64,000 nucleotides of DNA from Pseudovibrio denitrificans JCM 12308 (GCF_001310815.1 NZ_BAZK01000017.1:1-64000); one strand, 5' to 3'; positions 27,412 through 37,145 are shown, numbered from the stretch's first letter. Notes: a model not told the origin generated them from the sequence alone. Numbers and translations are program-made.

Positions 27412-28155
27412 ATGCGGTGGTTTTCTTTAAATAGATTGACGGGTGTTGTTCTCGCAGCAGGGCTGGGTCTTGCGACTTCACTCTCTGCGCAGGCACAAAC
27501 TCCAAAGGCTGTGGTTGAGTTGTTCACCAGCCAGGGCTGTTCGTCATGTCCACCTGCAGACCAATTTCTGGAAGAGCTTGTCTCTGATCAGAAAGACGTT
27601 GTGACGCTTTCCTATCACGTTGATTACTGGGATTACTTCGGTTGGAAGGACACGCTTGGTTCGCCTGTGTTCACCCAGCGCCAGAAGGATTATGCCAAAA
27701 GCCGCGGTGATGCGCAGATTTATACGCCTCAGGTTGTCGTGAATGGCCGCGGGCATATGGTTGGCAGTGACCGTCGCTCCGTCAAAAATGCTATCCGCAA
27801 GTCCTCCGGCATGACTGTGCAGGTGGAAGCGATGCTGGATGACAATGCGCTTGAAGTTCAGCTCTCTGGCTCCCTGAAAGAGCCGGGCAAGAAGGCGGAC
27901 GTTTATCTTCTTGGTATCGATAAGGAAGCTGTGGTTGAGATTCAGCGCGGTGAAAACGCTGGTACGACGCAAACCTACAAGAATGTTGTGCGCAGCATTA
28001 TGCCGATTGGCATGTGGTCTGGTGCAGCTGAAGTGTTCCGTCTGCCACGCACTGCGCTGAAGATGTTCGACTCCAAGAACTGGGCTGTTCTGGTTCAGAC
28101 GAACTCTGGCGAAATGCCGGGTGAAATCATCGGTGCCGCTTTTTACGACAAGTAG
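27412..28155 (+). CDS. DUF1223 secreted thioredoxin-like protein
   Basis: A 247-residue protein with a Sec signal peptide (cleavage near AQAQT, residue about 27) and a thioredoxin-like fold carrying LFTSQGCSSCPPADQ (CxxC). Family function is unknown. It follows the ccm genes, as I recall from other Rhizobiales, which suggests a role in periplasmic thiol chemistry, but no direct evidence exists here. ATG 27412 follows GAAGGG; a TTG five codons upstream is less likely. Confidence 0.85.
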   Translation: MRWFSLNRLTGVVLAAGLGLATSLSAQAQTPKAVVELFTSQGCSSCPPADQFLEELVSDQKDVVTLSYHVDYWDYFGWKDTLGSPVFTQRQKDYAKSRGDAQIYTPQVVVNGRGHMVGSDRRSVKNAIRKSSGMTVQVEAMLDDNALEVQLSGSLKEPGKKADVYLLGIDKEAVVEIQRGENAGTTQTYKNVVRSIMPIGMWSGAAEVFRLPRTALKMFDSKNWAVLVQTNSGEMPGEIIGAAFYDK

Positions 28156-28314
28156 AAATAGCTGATATTCTGCAAGTGATTTTCATTTGCAAACATTGCG
28201 TGCAAATAAGCATAAAAACTGGCTATTTGAGCGCGTTCCATTGTTTAATATGCCACTGAAACCTGATAGAGGACGATAACTTTCTAAGCAGTCGTCGAGT
28301 TTGAATTAGGGTGG

Positions 28315-29211
28315 ATGTGGCACATGGACCAGAGCATGCGCTTTGCGCTGGGCAGCATCGTCATTGGCATATTGGTATTTGCGCTCAAATACTTTGCCTT
28401 TGTGATGACAGGCTCCATTGCGTTCTATTCCGACGCCCTTGAAACCTCCATCAATATCGCGAGTGCTTCTGCTGCTGCCGGTGCTTTGTATCTGGCGCGC
28501 AAACCTGCTGACCAGAACCACCCTTACGGCCACTACAAAGCAGAATATTTTGCTGCTGTTCTGGAAGGTGTTCTGATTGTTCTGGCGGCAATCCTCATTC
28601 TGCGCAAAGCCTATATGGGTTTGACTGAGCCGTATGAGCTGGATGTGAACATTCAGGGCATTGGCTTGAACCTGCTGTCTTCCGTGATCAACTGCGTCTG
28701 GGCTATTGCTTTGATGCGGATTGGGAAGGCGCATCGCTCTCCGGCTTTGCAGGCGGATGCACGGCACATCATGACCGATGTTTATACATCCCTTGGCGTG
28801 CTGGTTGGTATCGCGGCTGTGTGGGTGACGGGTTGGCAGATGTTTGACCCGATCCTTGCTGGCATCGTTGCAGTCAACATTATGTGGTCTGGCTGGAAGC
28901 TGGTGCGTGAGTCTGTCGGTGGCCTGATGGATGAGGCTGCGCCGGAAGAGGAGCAGGAAGAAATTCGGGCGTTGATCTCCAAATTTGGTGATGGTGCGCT
29001 GGAAGCTCATGACCTGCGGACACGCCATGCGGGCCACGTGACTTTCATTGATTTTCATCTGGTGGTGCCGGGTGAAATGAGCGTTCTGGATGCCCATGCG
29101 ATTTGCGATCGCATTGAGGAAGGCATCGCAGAAAAGATGCCGGGTGCACGTGTGACGATCCACGTGGAACCGGAAAATCATGCCAAGCATTCAGGAATTG
29201 TGGTTTTATAG
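28315..29211 (+). CDS. Cation diffusion facilitator metal exporter
   Basis: A 298-residue CDF protein with six membrane helices. Metal-site residues appear as YSDALETS (about residue 40) and the HIMTDVYTS segment (about 152). A C-terminal cytoplasmic domain begins near 210 (LRTRHAGHVTFIDFHLVVPG) and carries the histidines common to the FieF-like subgroup. It likely exports zinc, iron or related divalent ions. It stands alone, and ATG at 28324 is an alternative start. Confidence 0.9.
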   Translation: MWHMDQSMRFALGSIVIGILVFALKYFAFVMTGSIAFYSDALETSINIASASAAAGALYLARKPADQNHPYGHYKAEYFAAVLEGVLIVLAAILILRKAYMGLTEPYELDVNIQGIGLNLLSSVINCVWAIALMRIGKAHRSPALQADARHIMTDVYTSLGVLVGIAAVWVTGWQMFDPILAGIVAVNIMWSGWKLVRESVGGLMDEAAPEEEQEEIRALISKFGDGALEAHDLRTRHAGHVTFIDFHLVVPGEMSVLDAHAICDRIEEGIAEKMPGARVTIHVEPENHAKHSGIVVL

Positions 29212-29423
29212 GCACTTACAGAGCTTGAAACCTGACCTGCGTAGTTTTACGGTGTCACCTTAATTCCTATGGGGATTGGGTCTGATGGTGTCTGCCGTTT
29301 CTCAGAGATGATCTCCCGGTGCAGTTTGCCTGTTTTCAGGGCCACACAGGCTGCCTTTCGTTTGGTTGCGTGATCCTTCGCTTTTGCTGTGGTTCGGGGC
29401 TGCGCTGTGTTTCAGAGATAGTT

Positions 29424-30242
29424 ATGCCCCGCTCTCATTACCTCGACCATCTTATCCTGCTTATCGGTGTGTTCGTTATTGTCGGGCCAGTGCTGATCAT
29501 TGCATTTTCTTCGACACACTCCGGCGCAACACTTGGACAGGATGGACTGCAGTTCCTTCCGGGGCCGTATGGGGTTGAGGTTTACAGCAAGGCTTTGTTC
29601 GAGGGGCGTGGGTTTTCTAGGGGAGTGACGGGCCTGACCATGGCGCTGAACTCTCTGTATCTGGCGGTTGGGTTTGCATTGGCTAAGGTCGGGATCTCGT
29701 TGCTTGCGGCTTATGCGCTGGTGTATTTCCGCGTTCGTTTCGGCACGTTCTTCTTCTGGGTGATCCTGTGTAGCTTGCTGCTGCCGCTGGAATCCCGGTT
29801 TCTGCCAACTTATGCGGTGACCAGCCAGCTTGGGCTGGTGAACTCCTATCCGGGTTTGATGCTGCCCTTGCTTGCATCTGCGGTTGGAACGTTCTTCTTC
29901 CGTCAGTTCTTTCTCGGAGTGCCGACAGAGCTTTCTGAGGCTGCGCGGATTGATGGGGCAGGGCCGATCAAGTTTCTGAAGGACATTCTGGTTCCTGCTT
30001 CTGCACCTATGATTGCAGCGCTTGGCCTGCTTATGTTTGTGCAAGGTTGGAACCAGTATCTGTGGCCGGTGATGGTTTCCAGCGAAGAAACCAGGATGAC
30101 ACTAGTGCAGGGGCTGAGTCTGATTGGTCGTACAAGCCCGCAAGGGTTGGCGCTCGCTGTGCTTGCCATGTTGCCACCGATCCTGCTGGTGGTCTTCTGT
30201 CAGAAAGCCTTTGTGAAAGGGCTGACGGATGGACGTCAGTAG
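29424..30242 (+). CDS. Sugar/glycerol-phosphate-type ABC transporter permease (UgpE-like), orphan
   Basis: A 272-residue inner-membrane permease with six hydrophobic segments and the cytoplasmic EAA loop EAARIDGAGPIKFLKDILVP near residue 170, typical of carbohydrate ABC permeases close to UgpE. The usual partners (binding protein, second permease, ATPase) are absent on both sides. ATG 29424 was chosen; the frame extends upstream to 29319, but that stretch does not look like a permease N-terminus. Either the partners are elsewhere or this is a leftover. Confidence 0.8.
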   Translation: MPRSHYLDHLILLIGVFVIVGPVLIIAFSSTHSGATLGQDGLQFLPGPYGVEVYSKALFEGRGFSRGVTGLTMALNSLYLAVGFALAKVGISLLAAYALVYFRVRFGTFFFWVILCSLLLPLESRFLPTYAVTSQLGLVNSYPGLMLPLLASAVGTFFFRQFFLGVPTELSEAARIDGAGPIKFLKDILVPASAPMIAALGLLMFVQGWNQYLWPVMVSSEETRMTLVQGLSLIGRTSPQGLALAVLAMLPPILLVVFCQKAFVKGLTDGRQ

Positions 30243-30379
30243 ACTTCTCAGAAGCCTCAAAGAAACCATAATACCTGTCTTCTTTGAAACAGCACCGCTT
30301 TGTAGGGCTGATATCCATGTGAGGATTACAGAGGTCTGCCTGCTCAATGGCAGATACGTTCATGGAAGAAGGGTTTGGT

Positions 30380-30753
30380 ATGATGTTGCGTGGTTTGAAG
30401 GCGTTTGCTGTTGTTGCTTCACTTGGCTTTGCTGGTTTGGCGGCTCCCAATGCAGCTTATGCATGGGTGAACTGAGCTGCTCAGAGCTGAATGCGACCAT
30501 TATCGACATCGACGATATCTCTGATGAAGTTTTCTTTGAGGGCGGCGTTCGGGCTGGTTCCAATGTTGATGGTGCTCTTGGCCATCTGATCGATGTGGGG
30601 CGCCTGCTTGCTGAGCTTGAGGGTGACGGCAAGTTAGATCGTGCCGTGGATCGTTTGGAAGATGCCTGGATTGATGAGGACTGGAACGGGTATTCGTTCG
30701 CTCTGGATGATATCGCAGATCGCCTCGACTATTTTTACGACCGCGACTGTTAA
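30380..30753 (+). CDS. Small secreted acidic protein of unknown function (frameshifted in this sequence)
   Basis: From ATG 30380 (after GAAGAAGG) the frame encodes a textbook signal peptide (MMLRGLKAFAVVASLGFAGL, ending AYA) and then stops. The mature part, GELSCSELNATIIDIDDISD... to YFYDRDC, continues in another frame to 30753. One missing A near 30463 (GCAATGG for GCATGG) would join them into 124 residues. The mature part is acidic with two cysteines. No family was recognised. Confidence 0.6.
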
Positions 30754-30768
30754 GCGATATCCTGATGA

Positions 30769-30795
30769 AGTCCGGCCTTGTGCCGGGCTTTTTGC
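30769..30795 (+). terminator. Terminator after the small secreted protein
   Basis: CCGGC and GCCGG form a short GC stem followed by GCTTTTTG, 16 nt after the stop codon. Confidence 0.75.
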
Positions 30796-30811
30796 TTGTG
30801 GTGTTGGAGCC

Positions 30812-31176
30812 TCAGGAGGCTGCGCTGAAATAGTCTTCTCTCAGAAGGGCAGTGCCGTCAGGTTGCAAGACCCAGAGCTCCTTGGAGATGTTGCCGTGGG
30901 CTTTGTTCATCTTCCAATCGGAAGAGAGGATGGCCGAGCTTTCGCCTGAAGCGACGATTTTGGGGTTGAGGTATTCGACCTCTGAGAAACCTTCTCGAAT
31001 GAGCATTTGCCAGAACTCGAGAATCTCGCTCGGCCATGGTAGGTGCCAAAGGGTTTGGCTTCCATAACAGCGTTGGCTTCGTAGCAGTTGGCGCAGCCTT
31101 GAGCATCACCCGCGTTGAACGCGTTTTGCCACTGTTGACTGGCTTCTTTCACTGCTGCTTCCAGTTCACTGTTCAT
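30812..31176 (-). CDS. NTF2-like/SnoaL-type protein (frameshifted in this sequence)
   Basis: From ATG 31176 the frame gives MNSELEAAVKEASQQWQNAF and CYEANAVMEAKPFGTYHGRA, typical of DUF4440/NTF2-like folds. At about 31028 the frame shifts, and MLIREGFSEVEYLNPKIVAS continues to the stop at 30812. One missing G (GCGGAG for GCGAG) restores 121 residues, the family length. These folds bind small ligands or act as enzymes; the role here is unknown. Confidence 0.65.
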
Positions 31177-31539
31177 CGTCGGACTCCAAAGCTCGGGCGT
31201 TTGCGCCTCTTTGTTTGGACGTAGGATGAAGAGCGAATCTTGATTAGAAATGGACGTATAGGGCATTCCTGAAAGTACCACCTATGAAAGGTGAAGTCCG
31301 TCTTTCAAATGTGGTAGGCGGATTTGAACCGACTAGTAAGCTGGGGTATCAACTTTCCTAAGCTTTTGGGTTGCTTTGATTTTGTAGTGTTTAGCGTTTG
31401 AGCACAGAGCTATCTGTTGAAGGAAAATGATAGGCTGGCAATTGCACTTAAAGAAAAAGCCCGGCGGTGGTTGCCGGGCTTTGTGATTTCATCTTTCAGT
31501 TCTGGGAGGGGGAATTGATCCTCCCAGATTTGCCAAGGT
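31177..31539. other. Intergenic region holding the amtB terminator
   Basis: A 363-bp stretch. Apart from the amtB terminator at 31453-31485 and the likely promoter of the NTF2-like gene, nothing specific was seen. A tRNA-like T-arm motif at about 31320 was examined and rejected. Confidence 0.4.
31453..31485 (-). terminator. Rho-independent terminator of glnK-amtB
   Basis: AAAGCCCGGC (minus strand) pairs with GCCGGGCTTT, followed by TTCTTT, 55 nt past the amtB stop. Confidence 0.88.
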
Positions 31540-32856
31540 TCAGAGGCGCTGAGAGCCGGTGCCGAACTCAGGATAGGCTTCTACGCCGATCTCTGCTTTG
31601 TCGAGACCCATGGCTTCATCTTCTTCTGTCACGCGCAGGCCAACCAGCATCTGGATTGCGTACCAGACAATGGTGGAGGCAACGAAGGTGAAGATGCCGA
31701 TGGCTGCTACACCGATGAACTGGGTGACGTAAGATGCGTCTGAGTTGGACAGTGGCACGATTAGCGTTCCCCAGATGCCGGAAAGCAGGTGAACCGGGAT
31801 GGCGCCAACCACGTCGTCGATCTTCAGCTTGTCGAGCATTGGCACTGCGAAGACAACAATGGCACCCCCAACACCGCCAATGAGAACGGACTGAAGCACG
31901 CTCGGCGCCAGTGGTTCTGCGGTGATGGAAACGAGGCCAGCCAGTGCGCCGTTGAGGGCCATGGTGACGTCGACTTTCTTATAGAGAGCCTGTGTCAGTG
32001 CAATTGTTACGACCACACCGCCTGCAGCAGCCATGTTGGTGTTTGCGAAAATGCGGGAGATGTCTGTGACATCGCCAATGGTGCCCATAGCGAGCTGAGA
32101 CGCGCCGTTGAAGCCGAACCAGCCGAGCCACAGGATGAAGGTGCCCAGAGTTGCCAGCGGCATGGAGGAGCCTGGCATTACGAAGACTTGGCCGTTCTTA
32201 CCGTACTTGCCTTTACGTGCACCTAGGATGATTGCGCCGGACAGCGCAGCCCAGCCACCAACGGAGTGGACGAGGGTGGAGCCAGCAAAGTCAGCAAAGC
32301 CCATTTCGGAGAGCCAGCCAGCGCCCCACTGCCAGGAACCGGTGATTGGGTAAAGTACGCCAGTGAGGACAACTACGAAGATCAGGAAAGCCCAGAGCTT
32401 GATACGCTCTGCCATGGTGCCGGACACGATGGAGGCTGTGGTTGCGCAGAACACCATCTGGAAGAACCAGTCAGAGGCTGTTGAGTAGCCTGTATCCAGA
32501 GCGTCACCGCCGACAGGGTCAAAAGAGTATGGACCGATGGACCCCATGAAGCCGCCGTCAACGCCGGTGTACATGAGGTTGTAACCGGTGATCCAGAACA
32601 TCAGACCAGCGATGGAGTACAGCGCGATGTTCTTGAGGCACTGCATGGAGACGTTTTTGGTGCGGACGAGACCTGCTTCCAGCATGGCGAAGCCCGCTGC
32701 CATCCACATCACCAGAAAGCCACCAATCAGGAAGAGTAGAGTGTTGAAGATGTAAGCGGTGTCGACAGCAAGAGCGTATTTTTCTTCTGCCATGACTGGG
32801 CCAGTGGAGAGTGCCAGTAGTGAACTTGCGGCAACAAGGGTGGAGGCGCGTTTCAT
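31540..32856 (-). CDS. amtB: Ammonium transporter AmtB
   Basis: A 438-residue channel that admits ammonium. It has a signal peptide-like N-terminus (MKRASTLVAASSLLAL), then eleven predicted helices. Family motifs DWFFQMVFCATTASIVSG and the twin-histidine segments (DFAGSTLVHSVGG; PVHLLSGIWG) are present. ATG 32856 was chosen over the longer frame because it begins the signal sequence and lies 22 nt after glnK. GlnK binds AmtB to close it when nitrogen is sufficient. Confidence 0.95.
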   Translation of the reverse strand: MKRASTLVAASSLLALSTGPVMAEEKYALAVDTAYIFNTLLFLIGGFLVMWMAAGFAMLEAGLVRTKNVSMQCLKNIALYSIAGLMFWITGYNLMYTGVDGGFMGSIGPYSFDPVGGDALDTGYSTASDWFFQMVFCATTASIVSGTMAERIKLWAFLIFVVVLTGVLYPITGSWQWGAGWLSEMGFADFAGSTLVHSVGGWAALSGAIILGARKGKYGKNGQVFVMPGSSMPLATLGTFILWLGWFGFNGASQLAMGTIGDVTDISRIFANTNMAAAGGVVVTIALTQALYKKVDVTMALNGALAGLVSITAEPLAPSVLQSVLIGGVGGAIVVFAVPMLDKLKIDDVVGAIPVHLLSGIWGTLIVPLSNSDASYVTQFIGVAAIGIFTFVASTIVWYAIQMLVGLRVTEEDEAMGLDKAEIGVEAYPEFGTGSQRL

Positions 32857-32878
32857 ATTCTCTATCCCCTTCACTTGA

Positions 32879-33217
<339 letters not shown>

Positions 33218-33345
33218 TCAGATTCCCGTTCCCCTCTTGCATGGAGTGTGCCGCAAAGAGTTCTGGAGACCTCTTTGGGACCGGGAAATTGCCAGTTATC
33301 TGGTCTTTCTCAGTATGCCCGGCCGGCACGCTTGCCCTTCCTCTT

Positions 33346-33360
33346 TCAAAGAGCGTGCCA
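33346..33360 (-). promoter_or_regulatory. Possible sigma-54 promoter of glnK-amtB
   Basis: On the minus strand, TGGCACG-CTCT-TTGA matches the -24/-12 pattern TGGCACG-N4-TTGC with one mismatch. It lies about 130 nt upstream of glnK, and glnK-amtB are classic RpoN/NtrC targets. No NtrC site was clearly seen. Confidence 0.5.
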
Positions 33361-33501
33361 GTTTTGGAAAATATCGATTTTTACGTAGACTTCGGGTGCG
33401 AGAGGCGTTGGAATAAACTTGAAAATTCAGCGGCTTGATTGAAATTAAATTTTCTTGATGAAGGGTAGATCAGGCGGACATGCGCAGAAAGTGGCTGTCA
33501 C

Positions 33502-33542
33502 TAAAATAGGCAGAGCCATAAATTGACTCTGCCTATTTTATA
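33502..33542 (-). terminator. Terminator downstream of the DUF924 gene
   Basis: A perfect 13-bp stem AAAATAGGCAGAG (33503-33515) with CTCTGCCTATTTT (33527-33539). On the minus strand it is followed by AGTGAC, and A/T-rich ends allow bidirectional action. It is 39 nt from the DUF924 stop. Confidence 0.7.
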
Positions 33543-33580
33543 ATCACTAGAAATGTATGTCTAATTTTTAATCAGTGTGT

Positions 33581-34153
33581 TTATGCTCTGAAACCACCCG
33601 ATGCCAGGAACTCGACTTCTTCCGGTGTTGAGGTGCGGCCAAGCACTTCGTTGCGGTGTGGGAAGCGGCCAAAGCGGCGGATGACGTCCATATGGATCAG
33701 TGCGTAATGATAGGTGTCCTGATCACCCAGACCGCGGAACAGATCCACGCTCAGATCCTGCATGTCCATTTCTTCCGAATGCTCGAAAGGCAGGAAGAAG
33801 AACATGCGATAGCCCATCGGGAAGGCGGTATGGAAGTTCTTGTTGAGGGACTCCAGAGCGACTTTGACGGCCTTCGGATCAGACGCGAATGCTTTGGGTG
33901 AGCCGCGATAGATGTTGCGGGGGAACTGGTCGAGCAACAAAAGGAGAGCCAGCGTGCCGTGCGGGGTTTGGGTCCAGTCGTCGTAGTCTCCGCGATTGGC
34001 AGCCTCTACGTCGGCTTCAAACTTCTCGCGAATTTCCTTATCGAATGCTTCGCCACCGTTGAACCATTTGGGGCCGCCTGCGGTCCACCAGAAATCCAGA
34101 ATTTCGAGTGCTTTACTGGTCTCTGATTTTCCGTCGAGTTCCATTAGTGCCAT
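33581..34153 (-). CDS. DUF924 family protein
   Basis: A 190-residue cytoplasmic protein of the all-helical DUF924 family. It is marked by ILDFWW near the N-terminus, LLLLDQFPRNIYRGSPKAFA (residues about 73-92), FFFLPFEHSE and the end RFGRFPHRNEVLGR. The family is TPR-like and of unproven function. ATG 34153 is the natural start; a longer frame has no support. The neighbouring tusA-like gene is divergent. Confidence 0.88.
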   Translation of the reverse strand: MALMELDGKSETSKALEILDFWWTAGGPKWFNGGEAFDKEIREKFEADVEAANRGDYDDWTQTPHGTLALLLLLDQFPRNIYRGSPKAFASDPKAVKVALESLNKNFHTAFPMGYRMFFFLPFEHSEEMDMQDLSVDLFRGLGDQDTYHYALIHMDVIRRFGRFPHRNEVLGRTSTPEEVEFLASGGFRA

Positions 34154-34247
34154 GCTCCACTCCCCAATATTTGCTTTACTGTTGCGCAAAGTTCCGTTAG
34201 CCCAGCAACAAACACAGTGGCACATTCAAGTACCTGGTGGAACATTG

Positions 34248-34472
34248 GTGGACGATTCAAACATTCTGGACCTGAGAGGTCTTAACTGCCCATTGCCGGT
34301 GATGAAGACGCGCAAGCACCTTAAGCGGATGGCGAAGGGGGATCAGCTTGTGGTGAAAGCCACGGACCCAATGTCTGCAATCGATATTCCACATATGTGC
34401 CAGGAAGACGGCCATGTGTTGATTGAGAGTAAGATGGTAGGTGACGTGCGTCAGTTCAAGATTGAATGCTGA
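34248..34472 (+). CDS. TusA-family sulfur carrier protein
   Basis: A 74-residue single-domain protein with the signature LDLRGLNCPLPVMKTRK, whose cysteine receives persulfide sulfur for tRNA thiolation, molybdenum cofactor or other pathways. A C-terminal beta strand region GHVLIESKMVGDVRQFKI follows. The start is GTG 34248 (or TTG one codon upstream). tusBCDE are not nearby. Confidence 0.88.
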   Translation: MDDSNILDLRGLNCPLPVMKTRKHLKRMAKGDQLVVKATDPMSAIDIPHMCQEDGHVLIESKMVGDVRQFKIEC

Positions 34473-34493
34473 TTGCGCTCTACTCTTGCGGGG

Positions 34494-34787
34494 CTAGGCC
34501 TCGAACAGCTTGTCCAGTTTGCGGGCGAGCTTGAAATCCAACTCAGTGAGCCCACCTGCATCATGGGTGGTAAGTAACACTTCCACTTTGTTGTAGGTGT
34601 TCGTCCATGTAGGGTGATGGTTCAGCTTTTCTGCCAGAATTGCAGCGCTGGACATGAAGCCAAATGCGCGTGCAAAGGACCGGAAGGTGAAGGTGCGCTC
34701 AATGGAGTTGCCATCTTCGGACAAGGTCCAATGCGGTAATTCTGCAAGGGCGAATTCTTTTGCGGTAGAGGACAGCAGCTCGGGCAC
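34494..34787 (-). CDS. phhB: Pterin-4a-carbinolamine dehydratase
   Basis: A 97-residue enzyme that recycles the oxidised pterin cofactor of aromatic amino-acid hydroxylases. Active-site motif [16 protein letters not shown] is at about residues 54-69, with [14 protein letters not shown] after it. A phenylalanine hydroxylase is not in the window. Convergent with the tusA-like gene, 21 nt apart. Confidence 0.92.
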   Translation of the reverse strand: MPELLSSTAKEFALAELPHWTLSEDGNSIERTFTFRSFARAFGFMSSAAILAEKLNHHPTWTNTYNKVEVLLTTHDAGGLTELDFKLARKLDKLFEA

Positions 34788-34942
34788 AAGACCACCTTTG
34801 GTTTTGTTGCAAGGGGTGTCTCAGATTTAGTAGGTTTTTCTGACTCGCAAAATCCATGGATATTTGGGTAGACCCGCGCGAAATTCTGGAGCAAAGATTT
34901 CGGCTGGGATAAATATCCAGGCAGTCAGATTTGGAGGGAGCA

Positions 34943-35428
34943 GTGGTCTTGTTGCAGCGTCGTGTACTGTTTGTGTGTCTTGGCAATATTTGTCGAAGCC
35001 CGTTGGCAGAGGGCGTTTTCCGCCATCATGTGAAGCAGGCTGGGCTGGAAGAGCAGATCTATGTGGATTCTGCAGGAACCGCGAGTTGGCACACTGGCAA
35101 GAAGCCGGATATCCGCAGCATCCAAACAGCGCAGAAGCATGGCGTTGATATTTCTAATCAAGAAGCGCGCCAGCTGGAAGATGAGGACTTTGAGAAGTTC
35201 CACTACATCATCGCGATGGATGCCAGCAACCTGTCTAACATTCAGGCCAAAGCGCCTTATCTGCATACAGCGAATATTCGCTTGCTGCTGCAGGATGAGC
35301 AGAAGGATGTGCCGGATCCGTATTACGGTGCGAATGAAGGGTTTGATGAGGTATATGATCTGGTGCGGGACGGCACCTACAATCTGCTTCAGGAAATCCG
35401 TGAGGAGATGGAGCCGACAGAAATCTAG
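34943..35428 (+). CDS. Low-molecular-weight protein-tyrosine phosphatase
   Basis: A 161-residue phosphatase with the P-loop CLGNICRS near the N-terminus and the catalytic aspartate in VPDPYYG near residue 130. Family members dephosphorylate tyrosine on proteins or arginine phosphates. The start is uncertain: GTG 34943 follows TGGAGGGAG; TTG 34931 is the first in frame. Followed by a strong terminator. Confidence 0.9.
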   Translation: MVLLQRRVLFVCLGNICRSPLAEGVFRHHVKQAGLEEQIYVDSAGTASWHTGKKPDIRSIQTAQKHGVDISNQEARQLEDEDFEKFHYIIAMDASNLSNIQAKAPYLHTANIRLLLQDEQKDVPDPYYGANEGFDEVYDLVRDGTYNLLQEIREEMEPTEI

Positions 35429-35450
35429 GCTTCTCTTCAGGTCATATAGA

Positions 35451-35482
35451 AAAGCTCCGCAGGCGGTTGCGGAGCTTTTTTC
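35451..35482. terminator. Bidirectional terminator between LMW-PTP and PAP2 genes
   Basis: AAAGCTCCGCA pairs with TGCGGAGCTTTTTT around a 5-nt loop. T-rich on the plus side and A-rich on the other, it can serve both convergent genes. Confidence 0.9.
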
Positions 35483-35494
35483 GTTTTGGGCTGC

Positions 35495-36332
35495 TTATTT
35501 GAACTTGCGGAAGAAGCTCTTTGTGCCGCGAGCGCACCAGCATGCTGCACTGCCGATCTTAGTGCGCAGCCAGTTGCCACCGTTGGTGAACGAGGTTTCC
35601 AGATTATTCGGCTGAGCCAGTTTGGGGTGCGCTGGTAGAGGTAGTGATAGACACCAATGATCACGAGCATGGTGATGCCCCAGGAGAGCAGGGTGTCTGA
35701 GAAATAGTGTCCGCCAAAGGCCACGCGATTGGCTGAGAGAACGAACACCAGTGCTCCGATTGCTGTTGCCAGTGGAATGCGCCAGGCTTTTGGGGCGATG
35801 AAGACCAGCGTGAACAGCCAGATGGAGCTGAGGCCTCACCCGATACAAAAGAGCAGTTACTATCACAATGGTTAGTAGGCTGCCATACGCCGATGAATGG
35901 CAGGTCTCCGCCAAAGATGTCTGTTTGCCTTGGGCGTGGGCGGCCCCACAAGTTCTTGAAGAACGCGTTGACGACAAGGCCTGGGCCGAGGATGAGCGTG
36001 GACACCACGAAAATCGGGTGCCTCAGATCCATTAGGGCTTTGATTTTGGGGAAGGCCAGCTTGATCAGCATCACCAGCAGCGACAGGCCCGCGACCCACT
36101 GAAAGAGATAGACGCCGAAGTAACGTACGCTGCGCCAGAACGGGTCTTTGGAGACCGGGAAACTGCCTTCGCCGTTGTAGAAGAAGTTGGAAGCCCTGAC
36201 ATCCAGCCCCGGGAAGATCAGAAATATCGCGGAGACGATAAGAATGTAGGTCAGGACTGCTGTGAAAGGTCGTTCACTGCAGAAATTGATGGTCTTCTTA
36301 AAGAATGAAGTCTTTGGGCCGTCTTGTACCAC
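35495..36332 (-). CDS. PAP2-family membrane phosphatase (two frameshifts in this sequence)
   Basis: A lipid-phosphate phosphatase of the inner membrane. From GTG 36332 there are membrane helices and the first PAP2 motif with KNLWGRPRPRQTD (about residue 130), then SFVSGEA. The frame breaks near 35828, and VLSANRVAFGGHYFSDTLL (motif 3) follows in a second frame. It breaks again near 35625, and NLETSFTNGGNWLRTKI continues to the stop at 35495. One missing A and one missing C restore 279 residues. All three catalytic motifs are intact, so sequencing deletions are more likely than decay. Confidence 0.82.
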
Positions 36333-36543
36333 GGGAATTCCTGAGTTCTCTCTTGTGAGTTACAAGGCGGTATACTTGTTTTTGAGCGTTGCGCCAATGT
36401 GCTGCCTTGAAATTCCATCAGTGCTCAGCAAGATTACGTCTCGCATCGCCAAATTCCCATATAGGGGCCTGCGAGATAATTACAAATTGCATCCATTGCC
36501 ATAGGCTGCGGCTTACCGGTCTGTTGGATCAGAAAGAGAAAGA

Positions 36544-37145
36544 ATGCCTCGGCTCGCGTTTTATTATGAATTTGCCAGCCATACTCCTACCTGACTGCAG
36601 CACGTATTGAGCAGCTTGCAAAGGATCGGGGGATTGAGGTGGATTGGCGCCCGATTTTGCTGGGACCGATCTTCCGCAGACAGGGGTTTGAGAGCTCTCC
36701 CTTTGTCGCGAACCAGAAGAAGGGCGCTTACATGTGGCGGGATGTGGCGCGCATTGCTGCCAATCTTGGATTGCCATGGAAGAAGCCGCGCATCTTTCCG
36801 CAGCATAGCTTGCTGGCCTCACGCATCGCATTTGCCGGTCGTAAGGAGCCTTGGATCGGGGCGTTTACCCGGGCGGTGTTCCATATGGCTTTTGCGCTGG
36901 ATGAAGACATCTCCAAACCGGAGCTGATGATTGCGTTGCTGCGAGAGCTGGATCTGGATGCGGATAAGATTATGCGGCAGGCGGAAACCACGGAAGTGAA
37001 GATCGGCTTGCGGGCTGCGGTTGCCGAAGCTGAGGCTCTTGGCGTGTTTGGGGCGCCGAGCATGATCACTGAGAAGGGTGAGCTTTATTGGGGCAATGAC
37101 CGGCTTGATGAAGCGCTGGACGCCTCTTTTGTGCGGATCGGCTAA
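36544..37145 (+). CDS. DsbA-family 2-hydroxychromene-2-carboxylate isomerase-like protein (one frameshift)
   Basis: A kappa-GST/DsbA-fold protein related to NahD isomerase of naphthalene breakdown, although most genomic members have unknown substrates. ATG 36544 opens MPRLAFYYEFAS, and the frame breaks at about 36585. LTAARIEQLAKDRGIEVDWR, LLGPIF, WRDVARIAANLGLPWKKP and GVFGAPSMI then follow to 37145. One missing T restores 200 residues, the family length. It overlaps the stop of the convergent kinase gene by 4 nt. Confidence 0.8.

Noticed and set aside
31300..31400. tRNA gene on the minus strand suggested by GGTTCAAATCC
   Set aside because: The flanking T-arm stem does not pair, and no acceptor or anticodon arms could be formed.
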